A DNA stretch of 64,000 nt from Clostridia bacterium (lineage in GTDB: Bacteria; Bacillota; Clostridia; Christensenellales; Aristaeellaceae), in NCBI GenBank assembly GCA_017404985.1, contig JAFRBK010000046.1, positions 1 through 64,000 on the forward strand, read 5' to 3'. The notes under the pieces were generated by a model that saw only the letters and a list, made by a program, of their open reading frames with translations, searched no databases and had not been told where the DNA came from. Each line of letters begins with the position of its first letter. The first letter of the stretch is position 1. Both the position numbers and the translations under genes were made by a program. Positions 32,847 through 40,636 of this stretch are shown here, one piece after another.

Positions 32847-35800
32847 ATGGTTATCGGAGTCTGCCTGTCGGAGCTGCATAATTATCTGAACACCGGTTAT
32901 GTGGCGGAGCTGGACCGCGCCGCCCGGAAATGCGGAAGCGAACTGATTGTGTTTAACAGTTCGCTGGATTTCCACTGGTATCAGAAAGACAGCCGGGTCG
33001 CCCGGAGTATTTTCCATGCCATCAGCTACGACCTGTTTGCCGGGCTGGTGGTTATTTCGAACAGCTTCCATGATGAAGAACTCTTTGATGAAATCGTCTC
33101 CAACGCCGCTGCGCACCATGTGCCCGTTGTCAGCGTCGGCCTGCCTCATGCGGGTTGCTACAATATCGTCAACGACCCGGGAAACGCTTTCAAAACACTG
33201 CTTCGCCATGTAATCAGGGATCACGGCGCCCGGGATACCTTTTTCATCACCGGGCAGGAAGGAGAGGAAAACTCCGAGTTCCGCCTCCGGTGCTACCGGG
33301 AGGTGCTCGCGGAATTCGGCCTGCCTTTTCTGGAGGAGAACGTCGCCTCCGGCAAGTATTGGGCCCAGCCGGCCGCAGCCATCACGCTGCAGCTGATTCA
33401 GGAGCGGGAAAAGCTGCCCGACGCCATTTTCTGCGCCAATGACATCATGGCCATTTCCGTCTGCGACACCCTGAAGGAAAACGGATACCGGGTGCCGGAG
33501 GATGTCATTGTCACCGGTTTTGACGGCATTCCTGCCGCCGGCCTGGTGAATCCCCGGCTGGCGACGGTCAGCGATAATCAGGAGGAGCTGGCTGAGCAGA
33601 CGGTGGATCTGATCGCTCGGCTGTCCCGGGGGGAAGAAGTGGATCATACGCTGACCCATCCCTTCCGGGCCGTCTTCTCTGAATCCTGCGGCTGCCATGT
33701 GGAGGACAACCGACGTTATGATGCCCTGGCGATGCTCCGGATGCTGGATTCAGAGCATGACCATGAAAACCAGCTGTACCACACGGTGGAGCGGATGCTG
33801 ATGCAGACCGATTCGAAAGAGTTTGCCCGGATTCTGTCCCATTCTCTTCCCGCCAACTCTGCCGTCTGCCTGAACCGGAGCTGCATGGGCGTATACGAGG
33901 GAAAAGATTATACCGCAACCGAAATTGAGGAGGACCTGCTCCGGATTCCCCGAACCGTTCCCCCGGAGGAACCGGATCTGCAATATACCCGTCTGCACGC
34001 GAATTCACCGGTTTCCCGCATACGCAGCGGGGTCACGCTGGTTTCCGCCATCCATTCCGATACCGCCGTGTTCGGATACTTTTCCGCCCAGACCCAGAAC
34101 CTGCGCCAGGATTCCCAGCTGCTGAAGCGCATGTCGGACGTGCTGAACCTGGTTTTTACGATTCATCTGGGAAACCTCCGGCAGCGGAATCTGATCAGCC
34201 ATATCGAGCAGAGCCAGTATCAGGATTCCCTGACCGGGCTGGCGAATCTGAAAGGCCTGACCCAGTGGTTCAGCCGTTTCGAATCCGATCCGGACAACCA
34301 TCGGCTCTGCATTGCACTGTCTGTTTATGAAGTCAGCCGCTACTCGTATATTTATGAAACTTCCGGCATTGAGGAAACGGAATCTGTCATCAGTCAGATC
34401 ACCGGCGCGTTGATCACTGCCAACCCCGACGCCGCAAAGCTGGCCCGGATCAGTGAAAACCAGTTTGTGGTTTTCGACTGTGCCGTCAGCGACTCCGTGC
34501 TCAGCCGGAAGATTGATGCCACCGTGGCGGATTTTTACCGGACGGTAGAAAGCTACAACGCCGAAAGCGATAATGACTACTTTGTGGAAATTCACGCCGG
34601 CTGCACGACAATGAGCAGCGGCTGGAACGCCGCCGGGCTGGAAAACCTGATCCGGCTGGCTACCGGCGAAATGTATCTGAACCGGCTGCGTTCCGAAAAT
34701 CATGAAGCCGTCCGGGATACCCATATTACCGCGGAACTGTATAACACCTTCAGCCTGCTGATGGAGAAGAATCTTTTCCGGTATCACTTCCAGCCCATTG
34801 TGGATGCAAAAACCGGCCTGATTGTTGCCTATGAGGCGCTGATGCGTACGGATAATCTGATCAGCCTGTCGCCGATGCAGATTCTGGCCATCGCCCGGGA
34901 ATACAACCGGCTTGATGAAGTGGAAAAAACAACGATCTTCGGCATCATGGAGCGCTTTGTCCACGATTTCAGTTCCTTCAACGGCTCCAAAATTTTCATC
35001 AATACGATCCCCGGCCATTTTCTGAGCGTGGCGGACTGCGCGGAAGTCATGGAACGCTTCGGCAACTATCTGGACTGCTTTGTCTTTGAACTGACCGAGC
35101 AGGATACCACTTCCGACGGGGAACTGGGCCGGCTCAAGCGCCTCTGCAAGCCCGGTACTCAGACCCAGATTGCCATTGATGACTATGGTACCGGCCACAG
35201 CAACATGGTCAACGTGCTTCGCTACTCGCCCCAGATCATCAAAATTGACCGGGAGCTGATCTGCGGTATCGAAGGCGACAGCAACAAGCAGCTTTTCGTC
35301 CGCAACACGATCGACTTTGCTCACCGGAACGGCATCAAGGCCCTGGCGGAAGGGGTGGAAACCAGGGATGAGCTGCTGACGGTCATCGGTTTCGGCATCG
35401 ACCTGATTCAGGGATTTTATACCGGCCGTCCCTCGGACCGCCCGCTTCGGGAACTTCCCGAAAATATCCGCCGGACCATCGCTGAGGAGAACCTGCGGCT
35501 GGCCAGTTTCGACAATGACCGCATGTCGTATACGGCGCGGAATGGGGAGACGGTGGACCTTTTCGATCTCGCCCTTCATCAGTTCGCCTATCTGGATATT
35601 CCGGAAGGAACTGTCACGCTGCACGGCCAGCCCGGCATCACCGTGGATATGACGGTCCGGCTCGCCTCCGATGCCCGGATCACCCTGATTCTGGACAATG
35701 CTGACATCAAAGGAAGCAACGAACCAACCCTGCAGCTCGGCAGCAACACCGAGGTGACGCTGGAGCTCCGGAACGAAAACGCCCTGCGGAAAGACGGCAT

Positions 35801-36701
35801 CCAGGTGCCCGGCAATGCGTCGCTGCGTGTGGCCGGGAGTGGAAACCTGCTGGTGGACAGCACCCGCAACTATTCCACCGGGATCGGCGGCAACTTCAAT
35901 GATTCCTACGGCACCATTCTCTTTGACCTGGACGGCCGGGTGGAAGTACGGGTTTCCGGGGATAAGTCCATCTGCGTCGGCGGCCGGAACAGCTCAGGCA
36001 GCGGCATCACGCTGAAGCGTGGCGAACTCATACTGAACGCCAACGGCATCAATGCGCTGGGCATGGGCAGCGCTGCGGGCAACACCGTCATCCGGCTGGA
36101 GGGCGGCAGCCTGCACTGCCATGTCCAGGGGAATGACGGCGTCAGCATCGGAACCCTGACGGGATATGCTTCCCTGGAGTCCGCTGCGGACCTGGACGTC
36201 GTCACGGACTGTGAGCGGTCCGTCGGCATCGGCACCCAGACCGGCACCATGGACCTTCGCTTTGTGGGCGGCACGGTCCGGTCGTTGCTCCACTGTGATG
36301 CGGGCGCCTGCATCGGCAGCCTTAGCGGCGAGGGAACCACCCGCATTCGCGGCGCCGCGGTCCATGTGCATGGCGAGGGCAACCTGGTAGCCGGCTACGG
36401 CAGCGTGAAAGGTGCCTGCGACACCCGTGTGGAGGGTGGCTTCGTCGGCGGGGAACTGCTGGCGGCCCAGCGAATGCTGCTCGGCAATGAAAACTCCCGC
36501 ATGGTCATCACCGGCGGCAACATCCGGCTGTATCCTGAGGACAATAAAGTTCCTGTCAGCCCGGACGGAACCCCGCTGTTCCTGCTGGATCCCAAAGGGG
36601 ACACTTTTGAAAACACCTTCCGGGACAAGCGGGCGGTTTGGAATTACAGGGCAGTCCGGTCGGCGGACGGCCATCTGAATGTCTGGATTCCCGGACAGTG
36701 A
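32847..36701 (+). CDS. LacI-type sensor / degenerate GGDEF / EAL / beta-helix-like c-di-GMP phosphodiesterase
   Basis: 1284 residues from ATG 32847. Residues about 1-285 are a LacI/GalR-type periplasmic-binding-protein fold without the HTH (DAIFCANDIMAISVCDTLKENGYRVPEDVIVTGFDGIP). About 290-450 is GAF-like. GGDEF domain at about 455-620 (SLTGLANLKGL) has ISENQF in place of GGDEF, so no cyclase activity is expected. EAL domain about 625-875 keeps EAL (YEALMR, 661), the Asn of FINTIPGHF, ELTEQD, DDYGTGHSN (778), KIDREL and EGVET (836), so it should hydrolyse c-di-GMP. About 885-1284 is a Gly-rich right-handed beta-helix-like repeat (ITLILDNADI, GSGNLLVDS) resembling Cthe_2159-type carbohydrate-binding proteins. 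No signal peptide: predicted cytoplasmic. A sugar-responsive phosphodiesterase is inferred. Confidence 0.85.
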   Translation: MVIGVCLSELHNYLNTGYVAELDRAARKCGSELIVFNSSLDFHWYQKDSRVARSIFHAISYDLFAGLVVISNSFHDEELFDEIVSNAAAHHVPVVSVGLPHAGCYNIVNDPGNAFKTLLRHVIRDHGARDTFFITGQEGEENSEFRLRCYREVLAEFGLPFLEENVASGKYWAQPAAAITLQLIQEREKLPDAIFCANDIMAISVCDTLKENGYRVPEDVIVTGFDGIPAAGLVNPRLATVSDNQEELAEQTVDLIARLSRGEEVDHTLTHPFRAVFSESCGCHVEDNRRYDALAMLRMLDSEHDHENQLYHTVERMLMQTDSKEFARILSHSLPANSAVCLNRSCMGVYEGKDYTATEIEEDLLRIPRTVPPEEPDLQYTRLHANSPVSRIRSGVTLVSAIHSDTAVFGYFSAQTQNLRQDSQLLKRMSDVLNLVFTIHLGNLRQRNLISHIEQSQYQDSLTGLANLKGLTQWFSRFESDPDNHRLCIALSVYEVSRYSYIYETSGIEETESVISQITGALITANPDAAKLARISENQFVVFDCAVSDSVLSRKIDATVADFYRTVESYNAESDNDYFVEIHAGCTTMSSGWNAAGLENLIRLATGEMYLNRLRSENHEAVRDTHITAELYNTFSLLMEKNLFRYHFQPIVDAKTGLIVAYEALMRTDNLISLSPMQILAIAREYNRLDEVEKTTIFGIMERFVHDFSSFNGSKIFINTIPGHFLSVADCAEVMERFGNYLDCFVFELTEQDTTSDGELGRLKRLCKPGTQTQIAIDDYGTGHSNMVNVLRYSPQIIKIDRELICGIEGDSNKQLFVRNTIDFAHRNGIKALAEGVETRDELLTVIGFGIDLIQGFYTGRPSDRPLRELPENIRRTIAEENLRLASFDNDRMSYTARNGETVDLFDLALHQFAYLDIPEGTVTLHGQPGITVDMTVRLASDARITLILDNADIKGSNEPTLQLGSNTEVTLELRNENALRKDGIQVPGNASLRVAGSGNLLVDSTRNYSTGIGGNFNDSYGTILFDLDGRVEVRVSGDKSICVGGRNSSGSGITLKRGELILNANGINALGMGSAAGNTVIRLEGGSLHCHVQGNDGVSIGTLTGYASLESAADLDVVTDCERSVGIGTQTGTMDLRFVGGTVRSLLHCDAGACIGSLSGEGTTRIRGAAVHVHGEGNLVAGYGSVKGACDTRVEGGFVGGELLAAQRMLLGNENSRMVITGGNIRLYPEDNKVPVSPDGTPLFLLDPKGDTFENTFRDKRAVWNYRAVRSADGHLNVWIPGQ

Positions 36702-36710
36702 GGCATACGA

Positions 36711-36747
36711 AACGGGGGAGGCGGTTTTGTCTCCCCCGTTCTTTTTT
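36711..36747 (+). terminator. Terminator between convergent genes
   Basis: AACGGGGGAG pairs with CTCCCCCGTT (36711-36740) and is followed by CTTTTTT. It lies ten bases after the stop at 36701 and at the end of the minus-strand gene at 36746. Confidence 0.8.
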
Positions 36748-37789
36748 ATTCTTCCCGAAGTCCGAATACGATCAGGCTTCCGACATTGCGGGTTTTTTTG
36801 AGGTTGCTCAGGTCCCCCTGAATGATCATCTTGCCCATGAAGGACATGTACAGCGTGGCGCCGCCGTCCAGGTTCAGCGCTTCCGTGCACCCGTACTCCT
36901 GCAGTTTCTCCGCCAGGAAGCGCAGCTTGACGCCGGTGTATTTGTTGTCCGGCCGCCCGGTTCCGGCAATGATCACATAATGCCGGGGCTCCACCATGCC
37001 CATCGCGATCCGGGAATCGCTGGACGGATAGTATTTCTCGTTCAGCAGGGCCGGATTGATTTCGCCCTCCGAGATCAGCCATGGGCCGAAAGCGAACACG
37101 TGGAGCGCGCCCTCTTCCAGGTATTCCTCCGCGGTTTTCGCATCCGATACATAGGTCTTCAGGCTGCCGTCGGCATACACCGCCATGGCATCCAGGTTGG
37201 GCCAGGGGCGCTTGTCCTTTTTCCCCTCCTCCGGGCTTTTCCGGGTCTTGGTAGCCATGACTTCACCATAGCGGATCACGACCCCGTGGTAATCATATTT
37301 CGTCTTTCCGCCGCCCACCGGCATGATTCTCAATCCGTACATGTCGTCGGAAACCGCGAATACGGCCGGCTGTTTTTCCAGCAGCTTCACCGGTGAATCC
37401 TGCCGGGTGCCGGCATGGTCGTATTTCCCCGGCTCTGTCATAATGGCGTCCATCGGATTCTTTTCCCGGGTCCGGATCTCCGCCACGACGTATTCGTTGG
37501 TCCGTTTTTTTACTTTTTCCCGGTACCGGCGGATCGTGATGGCCAGCGTCTTTGAGGCATACTGCCATACGCCTTTTTCCTCGTCCTCCAGCACATATTC
37601 CGGTCCGGGGTTTTCCCCGCACAGGAAGCCCTCCGCGTCCAGCGAATACCCGGTATCCGTCACGGTTGCCGCCGGGGCCTCCTCCGTTTCTTCCTCAATC
37701 ATCAGGTCATCCTCGGCCAGGGAGCAGGCCGGCATCAGCGCAAACGCCGCCAGAAGGGCCGCCAGGGCAGCCGCGATCCGTTTCATCAT
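36746..37789 (-). CDS. Secreted phosphodiester glycosidase (NAGPA-domain) protein
   Basis: 347 residues with signal peptide (MMKRIAAALAALLAAFALMPACSLA). An NAGPA domain of the type found in the uncovering enzyme N-acetylglucosamine-1-phosphodiester glycosidase covers about 90-345: FAVSDDMYGLRIMP, HVFAFGPWLISEGE, RIAMGMVEPRHYVIIAGTG and the family hallmark ALNLDGGATLYM. Bacterial homologues occur near exopolysaccharide and phosphoglycan genes. The start overlaps the SDR stop (ATGA) and GGAGG lies eight bases upstream. With the GT2 gene two genes upstream, action on a glycosyl-phosphodiester surface polymer is a reasonable inference. Confidence 0.82.
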   Translation of the reverse strand: MMKRIAAALAALLAAFALMPACSLAEDDLMIEEETEEAPAATVTDTGYSLDAEGFLCGENPGPEYVLEDEEKGVWQYASKTLAITIRRYREKVKKRTNEYVVAEIRTREKNPMDAIMTEPGKYDHAGTRQDSPVKLLEKQPAVFAVSDDMYGLRIMPVGGGKTKYDYHGVVIRYGEVMATKTRKSPEEGKKDKRPWPNLDAMAVYADGSLKTYVSDAKTAEEYLEEGALHVFAFGPWLISEGEINPALLNEKYYPSSDSRIAMGMVEPRHYVIIAGTGRPDNKYTGVKLRFLAEKLQEYGCTEALNLDGGATLYMSFMGKMIIQGDLSNLKKTRNVGSLIVFGLREE

Positions 37790-38637
37790 TCAGGTTTCCT
37801 CCGTATATAATATCCTGTCAGGATCCGCTCATTCAGCCGGCCCGGCAGCAGCTTGTGGAGGATCGCCGCCAGGTGCTGGTCCGGGCTCGCAATCCGTTTT
37901 CTCAGCGGCAGCCGTTTCCGGTCCAGTGCCCGGGCCACCTTCCGCCCCAGCACGTCCGGGTCCGATCCGCCTGTTTCGTCGCGGTGAATCACTTTCGTCG
38001 CGCTGTCATAGGCCGCGGCATAGGGGGATTCCCCCGTCATGGCCGCCGCGTGCGGCCTGTATTTCTCGCTGCCGCTCCGATGGTCCCCGGGCTCCACCAG
38101 CATCACCTGGATCCCGAAGGGTTTCACTTCCATCGACAGGCACTCCGCATAGCCCTCAATCGCGTGCTTGCTGGCGGTATAGGCGCTCTGGAAGGGAATC
38201 CCCAGCAGCCCGTTGATCGAGGAAAACATCACGATCTTCCCGCCGCCCTGCCGGCGCATGATCGGCAGCACTTCCCGGTTGACCCGGACCATGCCCAGAT
38301 AATTGGTGTTGATGACCCGGAGGAATTCCTCTTCCGAGGTCTCCTCGCAGGAGCCCAGCACCAGCATCCCCGCGCACTGCACCAGTGCGTCCACCCGGGG
38401 AGTAATTCCCAGCGCCTTTTCGCAGAAGGCCTTCACGCTTGCCTCGTTCGTCACGTCCAGCGGCAGCCGGATGATCCCGTCTTCGCCCGGCTCCGGCCCT
38501 TCCGTCCGTCCGGATTCCGCAAAGCTTCGGGCCCCGGCAATCACCTGCCAGCCGTCCGCCCTGAGCGCCATGGCCGTGTGCAGTCCCAGCCCGCTGGAAG
38601 CGCCGGTCACCCACACCGTTTTTCCCCCGGTTGCCAT
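37786..38637 (-). CDS. Short-chain dehydrogenase/reductase
   Basis: 283 residues from ATG 38637 (GGAGGGG five bases upstream). Classical SDR: cofactor loop T-G-A-S-S-G-L-G (about residues 11-18), R in GARSF, LDVTNEASV, NTNYLG, active-site Ser in FSSINGLLG and Y-x-x-x-K in SAYTASKHAIEGYAECL. Substrate not predictable. Middle gene of the GT2-SDR-NAGPA operon, separated from GT2 by a stem-loop. Confidence 0.85.
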   Translation of the reverse strand: MATGGKTVWVTGASSGLGLHTAMALRADGWQVIAGARSFAESGRTEGPEPGEDGIIRLPLDVTNEASVKAFCEKALGITPRVDALVQCAGMLVLGSCEETSEEEFLRVINTNYLGMVRVNREVLPIMRRQGGGKIVMFSSINGLLGIPFQSAYTASKHAIEGYAECLSMEVKPFGIQVMLVEPGDHRSGSEKYRPHAAAMTGESPYAAAYDSATKVIHRDETGGSDPDVLGRKVARALDRKRLPLRKRIASPDQHLAAILHKLLPGRLNERILTGYYIRRKPE

Positions 38638-38660
38638 CTTTTCCCCTCCAGACAAAACAT

Positions 38661-38679
38661 GCCGGCTGAATCAGCCGGC
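38661..38679 (-). terminator. Attenuating stem-loop between GT2 and SDR genes
   Basis: GCCGGCTGA/TCAGCCGGC palindrome, followed on the minus strand by ATGTTTTGT. The weak U-tract suggests partial termination that lowers SDR and NAGPA expression. Confidence 0.5.
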
Positions 38680-38693
38680 AAGGAAAAAGCTTC

Positions 38694-40010
38694 TCAGGCC
38701 GCCTTGGACGGCAGCTGGATCGTATTCGCGCCGGCCAGCGTCTGGGCCGCGCCGATGGCGTGTTCCGTCTTCGCCCAGTGCTGCTGGTCGCCGCAGCGGA
38801 TCAGGCCCACCACCTGGTTGAAGGCACCCACGATCATATTGGCCACAAAACCGGCAAACATCACCGGCAGCGTTTTCACGCTGAAACGGATCCCGTTGTC
38901 CATCCAGTCCGCCAGATAGAACAGGAACAGATAGCTGTAGGTAAACAGCAGGGCGCCCCACGCCAGCCCTTCCAGCGAGAAATTCATCAGCGGTTTTCCG
39001 GGCGTCAGCGCGGCAAGCCCCAGCGAAGCCACCAGCTGCAGGATGGTCACCACATAGACGGACAGGCTGTACATATAGGTCAGCAGGCTCATGAATTCCC
39101 CGAAACCGATGGTTCCGTTTTTCAGTGCCCGGAACAGCTTGCCGGTATTCCGCAGCGCCACATACCAGTGGCCCTGCCCCCAGCGGATCTTCTGGCGGAT
39201 CGAAGCGCGCATGGAAGTCGGCTTCTCGTCGTATACGCGGGTGTAGTGGTTCCACAGGATCCGGCGGCCTTCCAGCGTCGCCTCCACCTGGATTTCGAAG
39301 TCCTCCGTCAGGGACATGGTGGTCCAGCCGCCGCGCTTGTACAGATAGGCGGTGGACATGGCGAACCCGGTTCCCCCGATGGCAACGTTCAGCCCCAGGC
39401 GGTGCTTGGCCAGGTCGAAGAAGCGGTTGGTCAGCGTATAGCCGGTATAGTAGAACCAGGCCACCACGCCTTTCTTGTTTTTCGCTCCCAGGTAGCACTG
39501 GATGAAGTCCGGCTTGCCCTTGTCCAGATACTGGCTGTTCACCTCGCGGAACATGTTGGTATCCATCAGGTTGTCCGCGTCAAAGATCATCATCAGGTCG
39601 TAGCGGTTCTGATAATCCCCCAGGCTCTGCAGCGCCTTCCGCAGGGCAATCGGCTTCCCGGTGGGGCTGTCTTCCGATTCCTTCCGGGTCTCGATCACCT
39701 TCGCGCCCAGTTTCCGGGCTTCTTCCGCGGTATGGTCCGTGCAGTTGTCGGCAATAATATAGAAATCGTACAGTTCCTTCGGATAGTCCATCTGCTGCAG
39801 GTTCCGGACAATATCCCCGATCACCTTTTCCTCATTATGGGCCGGCACGAGCACCAGAAAGCGGGATTCGGGATCATGGTCCTGATAATCCTTCCCTTTC
39901 CGTTTAAAGCCGAAAATGCTCAGCCCCATCTGATAAATCATCATCAGCCCCAGCCAGGCCGCAGACACCCCTGCCACCACCTGAAGCAAGCTCCTCAGAA
40001 ACGGTTCCAT
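38694..40010 (-). CDS. Membrane glycosyltransferase family 2
   Basis: 438-residue processive-type GT2. N-terminal membrane helix (about 8-33), catalytic domain with LVLVPAHNEEKVIGDI (about 52-67), DNCTDHT, the D-x-D motif FDADNLMD (about 143-150), TEDFE acceptor Asp region, and Q-x-x-R-W (IRQKIRWGQGHW, about 270-280), which is typical of processive enzymes such as hyaluronan or cellulose synthase relatives. Three or four C-terminal membrane helices follow. GGAGG precedes ATG 40010. Sugar donor and product are unknown. Confidence 0.85.
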   Translation of the reverse strand: MEPFLRSLLQVVAGVSAAWLGLMMIYQMGLSIFGFKRKGKDYQDHDPESRFLVLVPAHNEEKVIGDIVRNLQQMDYPKELYDFYIIADNCTDHTAEEARKLGAKVIETRKESEDSPTGKPIALRKALQSLGDYQNRYDLMMIFDADNLMDTNMFREVNSQYLDKGKPDFIQCYLGAKNKKGVVAWFYYTGYTLTNRFFDLAKHRLGLNVAIGGTGFAMSTAYLYKRGGWTTMSLTEDFEIQVEATLEGRRILWNHYTRVYDEKPTSMRASIRQKIRWGQGHWYVALRNTGKLFRALKNGTIGFGEFMSLLTYMYSLSVYVVTILQLVASLGLAALTPGKPLMNFSLEGLAWGALLFTYSYLFLFYLADWMDNGIRFSVKTLPVMFAGFVANMIVGAFNQVVGLIRCGDQQHWAKTEHAIGAAQTLAGANTIQLPSKAA

Positions 40011-40067
40011 GCCACATCCTCCAACGCCGGGACCTTCCCGGCCCTCTCATAAACACGCAACAGGCCT

Positions 40068-40096
40068 ATTAAACAACACAAGCGGGCTTTTGTCAA
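40068..40096 (-). promoter_or_regulatory. Promoter of the GT2-SDR-NAGPA operon
   Basis: Minus strand -35 TTGACA (40091-40096), 17-bp spacer, -10 TTTAAT (40068-40073), about 55 bases before ATG 40010. Confidence 0.7.
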
Positions 40097-40165
40097 GCAA
40101 ACGCCCGCCTGTATCGCTTTATTTTTCTGCTTTTTTCAGCTTTTTGGCTGTTTTTCGGCTGTTTC

Positions 40166-40636
40166 TCAGCGCAGCCGTTCTCTCCCGTTCAGCACGGCTT
40201 CCAGCAGTCGGTCCCCGCTGTACACCAGCTTCAGCGAAAAGAACGGTTTCCCTTCCTCCAGCAGCCGCAGAAAGATCCGGTCCCCTTCCCACTGGGGCAG
40301 CTTTCCCAGGTCCTCCTTCCGGATCCATTCCGGGTCTCCCTCGTCGCAGGGAATCATCTCCCCGGTAAAGCCGTCCGCGGTGAACAGATGCATGAATTCC
40401 GTCTCGCAGATGTCGTTGACAAAGGTAACGATGCCCCGGTACCGCCAGGAGGTCAGGGTCAGGCCGGTTTCCTCCTTCACCTCGCGCAGCACGCAGTCCT
40501 CCGGGCTTTCCCCGTCCTCAAACTTGCCGCCCAGGCCGATCCACTTGTCGTGGTTGATGTCGTCCTTCTTCCGGGTCCGGTGCAGCATCAGCACCTCGTC
40601 TCCCCGGGTGATATAGCACAGCGTGGTATTGATCAC
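40166..40636 (-). CDS. Nudix hydrolase (8-oxo-dGTP diphosphatase-like)
   Basis: 156 residues, GTG start overlapping the synthetase stop (GTGA). Nudix box G-x5-E-x7-REUxEExGU is intact: GGKFEDGESPEDCVLREVKEETGL (about residues 36-59). MLHRTRKKDDINHDKWIGLGGK resembles the YtkD/MutT group that sanitises oxidised nucleotides; YRGIVTFVND and WIRKEDLGKLPQWEGDRIF fit too. Its translational coupling to an acyl-CoA synthetase is unusual, so an acyl-CoA or related diphosphate substrate is possible. Confidence 0.88.
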   Translation of the reverse strand: MINTTLCYITRGDEVLMLHRTRKKDDINHDKWIGLGGKFEDGESPEDCVLREVKEETGLTLTSWRYRGIVTFVNDICETEFMHLFTADGFTGEMIPCDEGDPEWIRKEDLGKLPQWEGDRIFLRLLEEGKPFFSLKLVYSGDRLLEAVLNGRERLR

